From assembly GCF_000764305.2 (NCBI RefSeq), contig NW_025937992.1, positions 344,358 to 408,357 of the forward strand: a DNA stretch of 64,000 nt. The letters are read 5' to 3'. This document shows positions 51,126-63,635 of the stretch, in pieces. Positions within the stretch are counted from its first letter, which is position 1; every line of letters begins with the position of its first letter. This stretch comes from Hyalella azteca (lineage: Eukaryota > Arthropoda > Malacostraca > Amphipoda > Hyalellidae). Below the pieces are notes generated by a model. It ran no database searches. It was not told the DNA's origin and was given only the letters and a program-made list of their open reading frames with translations. The position numbers and the translations under genes are program-made.

Positions 51126-54100
51126 CTTCTCATTCACTTTTGATATCAAGCAAATCATTGCACTTTTTACTATTTTTTTCTACTTGTAGTCTCGTGCATA
51201 TGACTTTTGAGTGCAATAATTTCAGAATAATTAATAATTTCAGACCATATCTTAACTTCCATCCACCGCAACTCACAGACAATGTGATTAGCGATTGTGT
51301 TCGGCTCATGAAAATTGGTTACCAGTTTGACTTTTATTTGGATTAAAATCCCAAGTTAAATCATCTGTGCACATTTTTTTAAGTGCTTATTAACCTGATA
51401 TGCATTCACATTTTCATTTAAATGAGTAGTTAATATTGGTTCCTCACTGCTATCGATCTAATTATAGTTTATACGTTATTGATGCCAGAAAAATTGTAAT
51501 TAAGTTCGAAATCAAGTTTCGGCCTCTGCATAGACGTTCCGGCGTCAACTGCTATTGTATGTATTGTATCTTGTGCAACAGCAGATTTTTGCTGAATTTG
51601 GTGGATTCGGCTTAGAGTAATGACCAAAAGAGGTTTTAATGATCCATCAATGAATCAAAGTTACACAATAGAAGTTAAATGGTTGCTTCCTCATTCATAG
51701 TAGCAGAAATAAAATTATTTGTTTCTTAATTAAAAATTCAGAAATTGTTATAGATCTTTTGTTAGTGAGATCATGGCAGCTTTAATCGTTAGCAAGGATC
51801 TGTCGTATACAAAATCTTCGTCAAAATGATCGTTCGTAACGATCAGTCGCTATTCAAGTCATATACAGCAATGGAAATTTTTTATTTTTGAAAAAATAAC
51901 TGAGCTAATGAACTTCGAAATGAAATGTTCATAAACAATCAAAATTCAAACTGCAAATACGATTTCTTGAGAAATCAAAAAATGTAGTTTTTCGACAATT
52001 TTTGGGAGCTCCGCATGTTAGTTCATTAATAAATAAAATCGTAATTTACCACCTATATATTTAACTTTGAGATGACAAGAGTAAAAAGTGGCACCAAAAG
52101 TGGCAGCGCTTAACGAATTTGCCAAATCAGATCAGGAGCTCAACTTCAATTAGCCTGCACTTCCAATTCACTTCGGAATTCTGCACGGCAGAAATTGACT
52201 TATTAAGCTGAATTATAGCTTAGGTCAACCGGAACGAAACGATAATATGAGGTCGGCGAATGAAAGTAGTCTCTTTTGAACCGTGCTGCTCACCGATGTA
52301 TGATAGTATTGAAAGTAATCTTTTTTATCGTATTATTTAGGTTAACGTAGGCTGGTCATTAATAGGAAATCGATAACAATCGATCATGCGATTCAATGAT
52401 TAATTAGATAATTAGATTCATAAACCAAAAATATTGAAACTATTTTATTTATTGATATTAAAATTGATATTATTATTAAATATTGGTTTAAATATTTTAT
52501 ATATTGTCGATCGCATGGTTCAATTTGAATTTGTAGGAATAATTATTTGCCAAGTGTTCCGGCTGACTTGATGAAGCTGTAATATATACTATTTATACTA
52601 TTAAAATTATATCTCTATTTGAGCGATAGTTTCAATCGAGTATCCACATATATTTAATATTTATGCGTGCATCTTAACTAAAACTAAATGATAATCAATC
52701 TAACTAACAGTCAACAATGTGAAGAATTATCATAACAGACAAATTTTGTATTCACTCGCGTGGAAAACTTTATTTTATTTAAAGAATTAAAGCACAAGAC
52801 ACACGTTTTGTTGATAAATAGCTGCTTCATCTCAAACTTTGTTCTCTGCATGACAGAAGTTTGCATTAAGTGATTCTAATTATAATTTATCGTAATGAAT
52901 AATTCGGCACTCTGAGGCATGCACGAAAGCATGACAACATTTTAACAACATTCTAATAATTTATTATATAATAATGTCGGCAAAATAGTTGAAGTAAATT
53001 CCTAAATTTTGAGTGAGAATCATGAAGAAAAACATTGAAAAAAGACAAGTTATTTATGATTGAATTGAATACAATAATAGTATAGATGAGCTGTAATCCC
53101 TGTGTTAACGGCAGCCAATTATTTATCATATACGTAAATAAAAACAGTAACCAATTCTGATGAGATCCTCGGAGCCAACAATTGTATTAGTTGATTTATT
53201 TTTTAAGCAATTATTTTTGCCGTTGATTCGTTGTAATAGAAACTAAATACTGCGCGGCAGGCTGACTGGGGCTGAATATAATTCACAGAAAATGTTAATG
53301 AGTATTTTTCCAAGTCTGATTACAATAGTAAACGTATTGAGGTCCAAAAATGTAATTATCTAAGCAAATATTATTGCAAAATATTTTATAGGTAATTAGA
53401 AATTTCTTGAACATTGAGTTCGATTTTTGTTTGAAATTTTTTATTCTAGACGCAAATCAAATGATGTTTTTTGTTTAATTTACATGTCGATAGACTCGAT
53501 TTTTTTTAACTTTATGATCAAATTTGGATTTGAAGGCGAAATTACTTTGAGATTTTTGTTTTTTATAAGTGTGATCAACCAACTCATGATAACGAATAAA
53601 CTTATGATCCAAGGATCATTAGGTAATATAATGATAAGCGTAAAGATTTGTTTTAATGTACTGATTTGTGTTAATGAATGATATAATGTGTATATAACAT
53701 TCAGCCGACGTGTTATTCAGGCAATCGCTTGTGTCTGTATGTGCCAGCCCTACTCAATAACACGCCAATAAATTAACACAAAATACAAGCACAAAGTCGG
53801 ACACAGTGTATTAGTTTCATTTGCAAAGTCAGCGAGAAAATAATCTATTTTTTTTTTCTATGATGACAATTCAGTTTTTTCCATAGCATTCACCGAACAT
53901 TGCTGCTCGAACCTTCATCCGCTTTATTTCAGTATGAATACCCAAGAGGTCCTCATCCCCAGATGAAAAGTACGAACTCAAATTTAGATGTGATTGTGCA
54001 GAAGTTTTTCCTTTGTGGTTCAAAGACTCCGGGTCTGTCGTTCAGAACACGAGAGTCCGACCGACAAAGTTTATGCGCATATGAAGTAGAACTTATAATT

Positions 54101-54888
54101 CATTTGGCCGAGTCTCCGTCTGGAAATTTAAAGAGTAGAAATAGAGATCCATGATGGGTATTCTCTTTTTCCTAATAACTAGTGGAACTAATGAGATCGA
54201 ATAATAATGGAATTCGGCTAATAATGAACATAATATTAATTGATCTCAACTCTTCCAAACGAATGAGCAGTATAGCTCACAGTCCATTTGAAGTTTCTGC
54301 ATGTAATACCGGGGAAGAATTTTTTATCTATTCGGATAAGTATATGCAATGACTTGAATGTTCACTAGTAATTAATTTTAGCACATTTTGAATATACGAT
54401 AAAGAAAAGACGAATTTGTTCAAAATCGCACTCCTAATTAAAACAATGCTGAAGTCAATACCCATTAGTCTATAATTATGTGAATTCAGGATTGAGGATT
54501 TTTCAGTGAGAATTTCCTGTTTATGTTACGGCATATAAATGAATTGAGATTAATCTTTCACTTTGAGCCTGACCAATTTTTATAGTTGTTTTTTGGAAAA
54601 AATAGAGAAAGAGGAATTGTTTCATTTAATTTTTCTGTTATACTTTGCCCTATGAAAATCACGTATTATATTAGAAATTTCAACTTAAAGTTATAAAGAA
54701 GCGAAGTTGAGCAAGAATGAGTTTCAAGTGCGTTGATTGAAGAAGCATATTGATGAAATCATTAATTATGTCGAGGAACCCCGCTGTGATTAATTTCAAA
54801 TTTTTTCCTCAAGAACGTTGGAAATCAAATCCAAACTCCATATGTCACCTCTCACTTCTTTACCACCACATCAATGTTTCAGCTCATG
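51126..54888. other. AT-rich unique DNA, no gene recognised
   Basis: Two 84-codon frames (53427-53681 and 53900-54154, plus) were read without recognising a motif. A weak inverted repeat of TAAACCAAAAATATT type lies at about 52424-52495. Confidence 0.5.
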
Positions 54889-55258
54889 CTCACATTCATT
54901 GCTGCTGTACTCCATTTTTTCATTACTGTTTCGCTCCAGTCCATTGGCACTACGGTTCTGTTCATATTTTTCAGACCATATCTCCTGGTACTAGTGTTCC
55001 ATTCATATTTTTCAGCTCATATCCACTCGCACTACTGTTCGTTCATATTTTTTAGCTCATGTCCACTCGTAATCCGCTTCATTCATATTATTCAGTTTAT
55101 GTCAACTCGCACTACTGTTCTATTAATATTTTTAGGCTCATGTCCACACGCACTACTGTTCCATTCATATTTTTCAGCTCATGTCCACTCACACTACTGT
55201 TCTATTATTATTTTTCAGCCCATGTCCACTCGCACTACTGCTGCACTCATATTTTTCT
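54889..55258. repeat. 40/41-bp minisatellite, about 9 units
   Basis: The core CAGCTCATGTCCACTCGCAC is followed by TACTGTTCCATTCATATTTTT. The start of TGTCCAC or its equivalent lies at 54979, 55020, 55060, 55100, 55141, 55182 and 55223, so the period is 40 or 41. Since 41 is not a multiple of three, the frame rotates between units, and the overlapping frames of 101-130 codons here arise from the low stop-codon content of the unit. No protein is called. Confidence 0.92.
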
Positions 55259-56229
55259 AGCGCTTATTTTTATCGTTCTCTCGCTATTTATCAGCGGGTG
55301 CATCAAGAATGCATTGGAGCGAGAGAAGAAAGATACGCGAGTAGCAATTATGCGTGAAGATAAAAGGGAGTCACTCTTAATGTGCGAACTCTACGGGGAA
55401 ATTATGCCAGTTTTGACGTTAAAGGTGCGTGCTTCCTATCTCCGTTCCTGAATTACAGTCCGGCAGCTAACAAAACCGAGTCGATGAAGAACAAAGTAAT
55501 CTTTAATTATGTAGGGTAACAAATATGTGGCCCTCTTATAGCGAACCGGCTAAAGTGTACAACAGATAAGAAAACACGATCTAACTATAAACACGAAATT
55601 TAACTATAAGTGAGCTGTAATATTCACTTCCGAAATTCAGAGGTGCTGCAATTGCGGCAATTAATTTTACGCTTTCAAGGTTGCTGGAACGAGCCGCAAT
55701 TGAATAAAGAAACAAGACAAATAATGTGGAGTACGTTCTGTTAATAGCTTGAAAACAAGGACAGGTCAAGTAAATATTTTCTCATTAAATATACAAGCAA
55801 ACTGCAGCAGAGGCTTTGAAGTACCCTGTAGTTAACAAACGCAAGCAAAGTTATGAACGAACGTTTAAAATGAGCCAAATTTCTCTTACTGCATGCACCT
55901 CACTTTCTGCACGGGCAATTTTCATGTTCATATTTCATTCCATTCTTAGAATAAATTTTAAATAATATCATGACAGCTGTCACTTTAGTTCGGAGTATAT
56001 GAAGCCGTATATAAAAATCACTAAAAGAAGTTGATCAATATTAGATCAATCTAATGCACACATGCAATCATGCGGAGCTGTTGTTATGAAGCAACATGCC
56101 ACCGCCTCATAGCCTCCACAAAAACTGGTTGCACTTCAAACTGGCGAGCTCTGTTTTCGCAAGCAAGTTTTTCCGCACAAGTTTAGTTGTTAGGAGCAAG
56201 TTTGCTTTTTATTAACGTTTTTGTTGCAG
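55259..56229. other. Unique DNA upstream of a candidate exon
   Basis: A TATATAAAA box-like sequence is at 56008-56016, about 380 bases before the ATG discussed in the next entry. Without an initiator or downstream element it cannot be called a promoter. No gene recognised. Confidence 0.35.
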
Positions 56230-56465
56230 TGTTTTCGGGAGCAAACGTTTGACAAGAGGTTTTTTAGGTCATTGATGGTCAGTGAGGTGTAGTGGTTGTT
56301 TTTTGGGAGCCTCTAAGTGATGAGCTAACTCAACTATTTTGCTCACATACCAAGTTTTTCATGGAGGTGTTTATTTGCCACCAAACACTCAGCATGGAAG
56401 CTTTGCTTCAATTTTCTGCTCTGATAATTATATTCTCATGCTCCATGCCGGTCCAACAAGCACTG
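56230..56465 (+). other. Weak candidate first coding exon with signal-peptide-like sequence
   Basis: A T-rich tract ending TTTTTGTTGCAG (to 56229) looks like a splice acceptor. An ATG at 56394 lies in a favourable context (A at -3, G at +4) and opens a frame MEALLQFSALIIIFSCSM. The residues after the start form a hydrophobic core like a signal peptide, followed by PVQQAL. A possible donor, CTG|GTATCG, follows at 56466 in phase 0; otherwise the frame ends 18 bases later. No downstream partner exon was identified. It may be chance, since hydrophobic frames are common in T-rich DNA. Confidence 0.2.
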
Positions 56466-56484
56466 GTATCGAGAGTTTAACTAC

Positions 56485-57800
56485 AGTTGATTTTTCATGA
56501 CTCCGTTTACCAGCCATTGAAGTATTTGATGCGTAATGCTATGCCAACAACATTTTGAAGCACCATCAAAAGTAGTTTTCTTCGACACGTTTTGTACAAG
56601 TGCTTAAAAGCGACACAACATTATGGTGTCGCTTATTAAATTTGAACTTTTTATGTCCGTGTTTGTATTATTATAGGTTATTTAAGTGAACTTTTTTGCT
56701 TTGTGATGACGATGAGCACGATCATGTCGGAAATTTTTTTAATGATACAGGATCGGTTTTGGGAGGAATTGCAAGGGTGAAGTATTAAGTCATATTTAGC
56801 GGTATTGTATATTAATAATAATTGTTATCATCGAGGCCATTTTCACATGTGCCACAAAAAATTTCGAACGTGCCCTCCCAGTCATATTTGAAGCTGTAAA
56901 TTTTACGTCACTACTACATTAGGAGGGCCAATTTTCAGCGTAAGTCTCTCAGCCAGAAGTAGGGAACGCAAATAAAAATAAAAGTGAATCATGTTACTCC
57001 CATCTCTTCTGGCAAATTTTATCTTGCTTATTGAGCCGATATCTTTTTGCGTAAATTTGCATGGCGGCAAAAATACAAGCATGTCAAAGAACCATTTATA
57101 AACTTGTTTGATGGAACATTTTCAAACTTGCGGGCAGTAATAATTATTAGAAGCTGATGTGAAGAAAACTGTTTATGACTTATGAATCTGTTAGGTTAAT
57201 CAGGAATTGAAACATTGATTCTTATTAAATGTTGTGAGATCAGAAAAATTCGTCTCATATGAATCAACATCCATGAACTGTTGAAAATTGAAAATAATAA
57301 TTTAAAATGAAAATTTATGTTTTTCGTTGATAAGAAACGACATTCATGAAAAAGTTAGACCAATAAGCAAATGCCAGGATTTTTTTTTATAAACTCAGGG
57401 TTGAACCTATTTAGAATATATTGAAATTCTGTGAAGTAAAAATGGAGTAAAAATTCTTGTAAGAAAACTTATTCCATTGCTTTTTCAACTCGCAAATCTT
57501 GAACCGCGATCATATTCTTCATATAATCTGAGGATGAAGTTTCTGGCCTCAAAGTAAGACCAAAAATCATCGCATGCTCATCATATTATCCTATTTATTC
57601 TATACTTAATGCATTCGACTGAATTTGTCTTTGGAAATCTGGGTTTGACCACAAATTATTAATGAATTTACCTCCTATTATGCTTTCCGTAGATGCACGG
57701 TTACTTTGATGCAATATTATCACTTCATTCTTCCTTGATAACTTCTTTGATAACAGAGTGTCCTTTACAGACAAAAAAATTTTTAGTTTACTGTTCCATT
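56485..57800. other. Unique AT-rich DNA
   Basis: No gene, RNA or clear repeat was recognised before the foldback element at 57.8 kb. Confidence 0.5.
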
Positions 57801-57802
57801 TT

Positions 57803-57942
57803 TAGCGCATTTTCGCATTTATGGAAAAAAGGAGCTATTGTGCTCGTCCTGTCCGTCCGTCTGTCCGTCTGTCTGTCCGTCCGTGACTCCATGTTTTCGT
57901 CGACGAAAAAATGCGCACTCTGTCACTTACTGCAGTGAGTAC
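57803..57942 (-). mobile_element. Small foldback element, copy 2 (inverted)
   Basis: On the minus strand this has the same parts as the copy at 43776-43920: a 16-bp palindrome (one mismatch) at 57925-57940, a GCGCATTTT arm, CGTCGACGAAAA, a run of GGACGGACAGAC-type units, and a closing arm near 57804-57816. The number of units in the central run differs between the copies. The matching sequence ends at the same points in both, which helps define the element. Confidence 0.8.
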
Positions 57943-58765
57943 TGAGTTTTGCTTTTTTTAGTTTATCCAAGTGCCCATCTACTTATTTATATTTGTTCAT
58001 GAATATTTTCGGTGCGTTCCAAGCTTGACTCTTTCCACCACTCTATTATTCCATGTCCTCGTCCTGCGTAATCCAGCAGCAGCAGAAGACTTCGTTCAAG
58101 TTGGCAGATGTCAGCAGCTGGTATTTCAATAACGAAGCTGTCACGCAGACACGCACGCCACGACAGCACGAGGTAAAATTTTAAGCTGGGTTTACTGTCT
58201 TTGCTTTGTTTATTTATGACCCATATATTGGTTTAATCGATTCATTAAGTCATTATTTTTTTAAGAGTTAGACCATACATCAGTGGTGTACAATTTCACT
58301 GGCAATAAAATATCGTTCTAACGTATTTTTTTCCTGCGAGAGTACAATCAATGGCGGAATTACCGCAATTTCAGATCGCAGGACATTTAGGATTAATATT
58401 ATCGTGAATTTCAGTGCTCGTTATTGTCAATTTGTCAAGACACGATGTACGCCAATTGTTAGTTATAAGTTAGATCCGAATATATCAATATAACAATGTT
58501 CGCTCGACGTTTAATCACCTGATGATGTTCTGAGGGTCCAAAGGTTCGTAGTTATGTCTGAATGACAGGCAGGAATCATTGAGAGGCTTGTAGTCTTAAA
58601 GTATATTAAGAACTAGATAGGATTACAGGATGAGGTTCGGTGATGAGTCACATAAGGTAGCTTAGTTTTTGGAGTAACGAAGTTTGTCTGAACGCCGGAG
58701 TCAGACGACGTCCAGTGGATGCTCCAAAAAAGTTTATGACTACATGATGGCTACCCTGCCTACTA
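57943..58765. other. Unique DNA
   Basis: A short GC-richer segment occurs at about 58030-58190 with a 60-codon minus frame that has no motif. No gene recognised. Confidence 0.45.
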
Positions 58766-58955
58766 GGGTACGCACACAGTGAAAGCAGGTTGCCAGCGCG
58801 TGCTGGTTACCTGCTCAGGCTGGCGCCTGAAACCATAGAATACAGAAGCCTATTCGTACAGGTTTTCACTGTGAACACTTGCATTATTATCCTATGTTCA
58901 TTCTTGTGGCAGGTTGCCCGCGCGGGCAAACCTGCTTCCACTGTGTGCGTACCTT
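58766..58955. mobile_element. Miniature inverted-repeat element with palindromic subterminal ends
   Basis: The ends are inverted copies: GGTACGCACACAGTGAAAGC on the left and, on the minus strand, GGTACGCACACAGTGGAAGC on the right, followed on both sides by AGG. Just inside each end lies a GC-rich palindrome: an imperfect one at 58785-58814 and a nearly perfect one at 58909-58935 centred on GCCCGCGCGGGC. A degenerate third copy of the end sequence (CAGGTTTTCACTGTG) lies at about 58860. The flanks do not show an unambiguous target-site duplication, so the exact ends and the superfamily are uncertain. There is no coding capacity, so any movement would need a transposase in trans. Confidence 0.75.
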
Positions 58956-59625
58956 TATAAGACTGGCTGGCGGTTGGCTTGATGAGCTTATATACGCTGA
59001 GACCCGCGAATAGTGACATCACAGAAGGTGACGTAAGACAGACTAATGACATCATGGGAAGACAACCTGACATTATCAATGTGCAATTTGAGTTCCAACA
59101 TTATAATATATTCTCTAGTAGTACTTGTTGTTCTGCGCCATTGTTAATTTTTAAGCGCCGTAACGTTTCACGCAAATGGCAAACCATGTCTTAGTGTTTT
59201 GAATAGAACTTCTCAGTGTCCAATATCGCTTCTCAATCTGCCAACCAGCCAATTTTTGAGCCACCTTCATAATTTTTCTTTCAGCTGCAAAATGGGAATT
59301 ATTGACAAAATTCGTTCTTCGAGTGTAAAGCTACGACGCCGGATTTGCTTGGTGCATTAAAAAGCTCAAAGCATGGAAAATACATGCATAAATATTCAGA
59401 ATTTTCATAATGGCATCATTGCTTTGCAAAGTTTGTGAAATTTTTTTGAAAGCGTGAATTTTTCCAATATCTATTAACGTTTTAAAAACCAACTCAATTC
59501 ATTCTTTCTCATCCACACATTCTCTAAGTTGTCCACCAACTTTTTCCATCAATATTCATTTGTTGTTTTCCACAGGTTCCTTCGTTCACTCGAATTTCTC
59601 CTAATACACTTAACACAGTCCGTAA
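58956..59625. other. Unique DNA between two mobile elements
   Basis: No gene recognised. A 71-codon plus frame at 58979-59194 has no motif. Confidence 0.5.
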
Positions 59626-59627
59626 TA

Positions 59628-59750
59628 CAGGGTGTACCAGAATTAACTGACCCTTTTAATTTGTTAATAAATAAAAAACCAGGAACGTTTTGAAGTTGAA
59701 ACTGGTTTTATTTGAAAGAAGAACATTTTTATGGTAATATTGTATCCTAG
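59628..59750 (+). repeat. Left 123-bp terminal inverted repeat
   Basis: Begins CAGGGTGTACCAGAATTAAC and pairs with 60086-60208 at about 116 of 123 positions. Confidence 0.9.
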
Positions 59751-60020
59751 TTTTTAAATATAATATCTTTTAACTGCCCACCACAATTGTTTTGACAATA
59801 TAGGGCTCTTCTCTTCGTTGCTTTCATAACCTTCATTAGTGTTTCTGGCGAGAGTGCAAATTTTTGATATCCGCAAATTTTCTATAAAGAGATTAAATTG
59901 TGTTTTTTGAAGGATCCTTGTTTTGAAATGGATCCTGTAATCACGTTGAACTTCTGTTATTGACATCGTTATTGACTGTAGCGATAATTTTTGTTCTTTC
60001 TTCTTTGCTGTAGCGAATCA
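59747..60020 (-). pseudogene. Remnant of a mariner-like transposase: N- and C-terminal pieces only
   Basis: Reading the minus strand, one frame gives IRYSKEERTKII. The next frame gives MSITEVQRDYRIHFKTRI and continues to about ENLRISKICTL. These resemble the N-terminal DNA-binding helices of mariner-like transposases found in insects (pattern S-T-E-V-Q-R-x-F-R-x-x-F). A third frame then gives KRRALYCQNNCGGQLKDIIF and stops at 59747-59749, inside the left inverted repeat. It resembles the usual C-terminal end with its N-x-G-G motif. The whole catalytic domain between these pieces is missing, and at least one frame change lies within the N-terminal piece. The family assignment rests on pattern recognition only. 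Confidence 0.6.
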
Positions 60021-60085
60021 AGATGAAAATTTAAGGCTTGATAATTAAACACAAATTTAGCAAGCTATACAGGATAATGACGTAA

Positions 60086-60208
60086 CTATGATACAATATT
60101 ACCATAAAAATGTTCTTCTTTTAAATAAAACAAGTTTCAACTTCATAACGTTCTTAGTTTTTTATTTATTAACAAATTAAAAGGGTCAGTTAATTCAGGT
60201 ACACCCTG
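60086..60208 (-). repeat. Right 123-bp terminal inverted repeat
   Basis: Read on the minus strand it begins CAGGGTGTACCTGAATTAAC. The TA next to its outer end matches the one at the left end. Confidence 0.9.
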
Positions 60209-60210
60209 TA

Positions 60211-63200
60211 TATGAAATCATATCTCATTCACGCTTACTTTAACGTCCGCATGCCTACATATTCCATGATTTTTATTTTATCCTGTTCACGCTATCTATA
60301 ATTACTTGCTTATTTCCACGTCAACACTCAGACCACCGAAAATCATGTCCAAACACAAGAGATTTCTTATTCCACACCATTCGCACATCTTTTCAAGCCG
60401 CCTTTTTAGTGAGATCGGGTGAAATTACACATACAATTTATCCCAAGAGTGAGTTACTGAAAGTTTCATTCAACGGATCATAAACATAAGTTTTTGCAAA
60501 CACCGGGGACAAACTCTTCAAAAATACACGCTTATTAAATGTGATTAGGAAAACTTGTGTGTCGAGAGAACCAGCGAGAAATTTCTCTGGGGCTATTCTC
60601 GTTCCCAGTACAGGGAGGTTCAGATGAAGGTTGCCATGACGACGAGCAGACGTGTCACTGCGTGGGACGGGGGTGGGGGGATTTCTCCATGTCAATAACA
60701 GTGAAAATCAATGAAAAATTATGCCCATGATTTGAATTCGATGATAAAAATTGATTTTTAATTCTAGGAATAATTTCGAAATAGTTCGATATAATAAAAT
60801 TTGTAATGTACGCTTTCATTAAGGAAACTGAGATTTTCGAAAACATCAAATTTACATCGAATTAGACTAGAGCAGCTCAGATAGGCAAATAAATGGTAAA
60901 AACTTCGATTTAATAAATAACAACTTGAAAACCGATGAGTCTAGGGTGAATAAATTTTTTGAGATAAAATAAAATTCTTATCGACAGTTATCACTTAATA
61001 GTTAATGAACGTAATCACATGTTAATAAGGTTAAACTAGACTACTAGAGTATTATTTGAATGGTTTCATTGCGAACTGTTTTATTGAGAGATTTGCGTTT
61101 GCCAAAAAATAGTTTACAGAGAGTTCGATTAGTGAGTGAAGGAGAGAAACAACTCAATTCACTTTTCGCTCAAGAACATTCCCACAAAACAAGCGTTCAA
61201 CCGCTGATGATGTCTGTTCCTCAACTTTTGTTTTCTAGTCAAGTTGAATCTTTCATCAGGCATCAGAAAATGCCATAGGTGATTAAGACTTGCATCTGCG
61301 GCATATTTAGCAACTTTTAATAGTTATATATTAGTAAAATTTTAAGCTAAAATCATCTAACTTTAAACCAGAAGTCATGCAAGACCGCTGTATCAGCATG
61401 CACACCTTTTCATCGCAACCCTTTTATTTCTGATACCGAAAAATTGTATCTCTTCATCATTAAATATTTCCTCCAAACAAATTGCAATTAGTTTTTGATA
61501 ATATTGAACAAAGTTTTCCATTCTTTCGGAAGAATTAGTGACGCTAAATTGCTAAACTGTTATAACTTTGTTTTGTACAGAAGCCACCGCTCGGCGGGCT
61601 ATAACAAAATGAATTGCGTGCCGTTCAATTGTTTGTGCCAACAGGCTTCGTTAACCTGTCCGAGTAACTGTTTTGTCCAAAGTGTGTCACTGAGAGACAA
61701 AAATGCTCGGTGTGTTTGTTAATACATTCGCAGTATTATATTCAACTCAGGATGTCACCTTGGTAGATTTTTCTTGAATGATAAATGTATAATTATACTT
61801 CACTATGCCTGTTATTCCGAGCCGCTGTTCTAATTGTGAGCATTATTTTTTCAATTCACTGCGCCTACAACGAAGGCAGCTAATAATAGACCGGAGTTCT
61901 TTTGAACATTTTTCTAATTTATTATTAGAACTCGGATCGGTTTTTGTACGACTTCATTCAATGCCTTAATAAGCTTTTCAATTAAGATAATAATTTGTCG
62001 CGTTGGACATGCCTATACTTATTGCAATGGCTTATAGATAATTCTGAAAATCATACTAGAGGAATTCAAACAAATATATTTTCCAAGTTCGATTGAAAAA
62101 GATTAAAACTTTTTTGACGATATGCATTGAAAATGTACATAATTTTAATACTCAATTTTTTAACGCATTTTTAATTTTTGAAATATTTTTCGTTAAGCAA
62201 AGAGACATGGTCCTCATTATTTATTATCATGAAATAAATACGAATAAGCTAAAGAAATAAGCAGTTAAGCAGGTCCCAAAAATTGAGCAATTTCTACAAC
62301 GTGCCTGTATAATACACAATTTAAAGTTTCCGGAAAATTTAATATAATGAACTATCAACGGCAACACATTGTTGGAGAGTATTTTGAAGTTGAGTTATGG
62401 CGTCAATTATCTTCCTAATTTACTTCGATGACTAATATTAATTTAGGTACAGTTATGGTATTTCGGCTCACAAGACTCCTGATGAGCATCATTGAAACTG
62501 TTCTTCATTAATTCACAAGCAAATTATTATAATAAGCACCACGTAAAATATAAGCTAATATCACTCGATAAATATATTTTTATTTCATTTGTTTTAAAAA
62601 TGCTTTTATACGTTTTTTTTTAATTTAGAAAGAAGTTAAAAGTTCTGGAATGACAGGGTTTTCACTGCAAGCGTCAAACCCGAACAAAAATTCATGTTGA
62701 ATATATAATGTGTAATGCATTTAGTTATCTTCGTGGTAATTACTATATTTTTGATTCTTTATTGAAATTATTTAATTAGAAATAATTGACGATCAATGAT
62801 GAATTCTGGATCTCGGTGGGTTACATTAAATATTTAGAGTACGAAAGTTGCTCAACCTAGCGTTGATTGGTTTTTGAATTTATGAATATAACCAACAATT
62901 TCTAATGTTTGTCAAGGAAAAGATTTTTTTATTTATTTTCCGAAGACTTTGTGATCCGTTTAGATTTTGCGCAAGTATCCTTTTCCGATTGACCAATATA
63001 ATTGGATAAGTAACGCTGCTCATGTTACGCTAGATGCGAGCCTTATTAGGTTCTCATCCGTCTCGACCTTGTTGATATTGGTTCGATAACTGCATCCAAT
63101 ATTTCCTATAAAATTGACGTTTTTTAGGCATGTAAATTAGCGATTTGATTTTTCCTCGAGAAATTTTCAGCTTTGTTTTTTCCAGGGAAATTAGCGGTTG

Positions 63201-63635
63201 AATCCATGAACCGCAATCTATATCTTTTACGCATTCCATTCCATATCTTCATATCTTTTCTACTAACACATCATATCATAACCTAATTAAGATTATTTTC
63301 TGTTTATGTTGTTCCGTGCCAGGCTTGTAGAGAATATTAAAAAACGTTGTCATAGCAACCGTTCTGTAGCTACCTGAATTTTATCTCAAAGGTTTTCCCG
63401 AACATTCAAACTCCCAAGGACTTTCAGTGTTCGATTTTTCAAGCCATATTTATTGCCTGATGACTGAATGCCTCGCGACTTTTTCCAAAAACTGTACGAG
63501 CCCAGATTCAGTTTGCGTTTCAATATCTTCTAAAAATTAAAAAAATGGCTCCTTGTAAAAGCTAGTCAATCTTCTTAAAAGTATACGTGCCGACCTACAG
63601 TTACAGTCACCTTTCATACATGCGAAAAGGGCTTT
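60211..63635. other. AT-rich unique DNA, no gene recognised
   Basis: A plus-strand frame ending at 61722 has eight cysteines in its last 40 residues but no ATG-initiated signal sequence. It is recorded here and not called. Another ATG frame at 61060-61278 has no motif. Confidence 0.45.

Larger units (their letters stand above)
59626..60210 (-). mobile_element. TA-flanked mariner-like deletion derivative, 581 bp
   Basis: The element runs from CAGGGTGTACC at 59628 to GGTACACCCTG at 60208, with TA on each side (59626-59627 and 60209-60210). The terminal inverted repeats are 123 bp (59628-59750 and 60086-60208) and differ at about 7 positions, so the copy is fairly young. The interior of about 335 bp holds, on the minus strand, the start and the end of a transposase-like protein with the middle missing. 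This is a classic internally deleted copy that keeps its ends and could be moved by a full-length relative elsewhere in the genome. Confidence 0.88.

Noticed and set aside
50639..51346. Open frames of 164 (minus) and 199 (plus) codons with 8-residue repeats
   Set aside because: The 24-bp period leaves both strands open. Nothing outside the array resembles coding sequence, so a repeat protein is unlikely.
54750..55451. Overlapping 101-130-codon frames
   Set aside because: The 40/41-bp array is poor in stop codons. The frame rotates from unit to unit, so no stable protein repeat exists.
61495..61722. 75-codon frame with a cysteine-rich end
   Set aside because: It begins without an ATG, has no hydrophobic leader and matches no family I know. 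It is too short to separate from chance.
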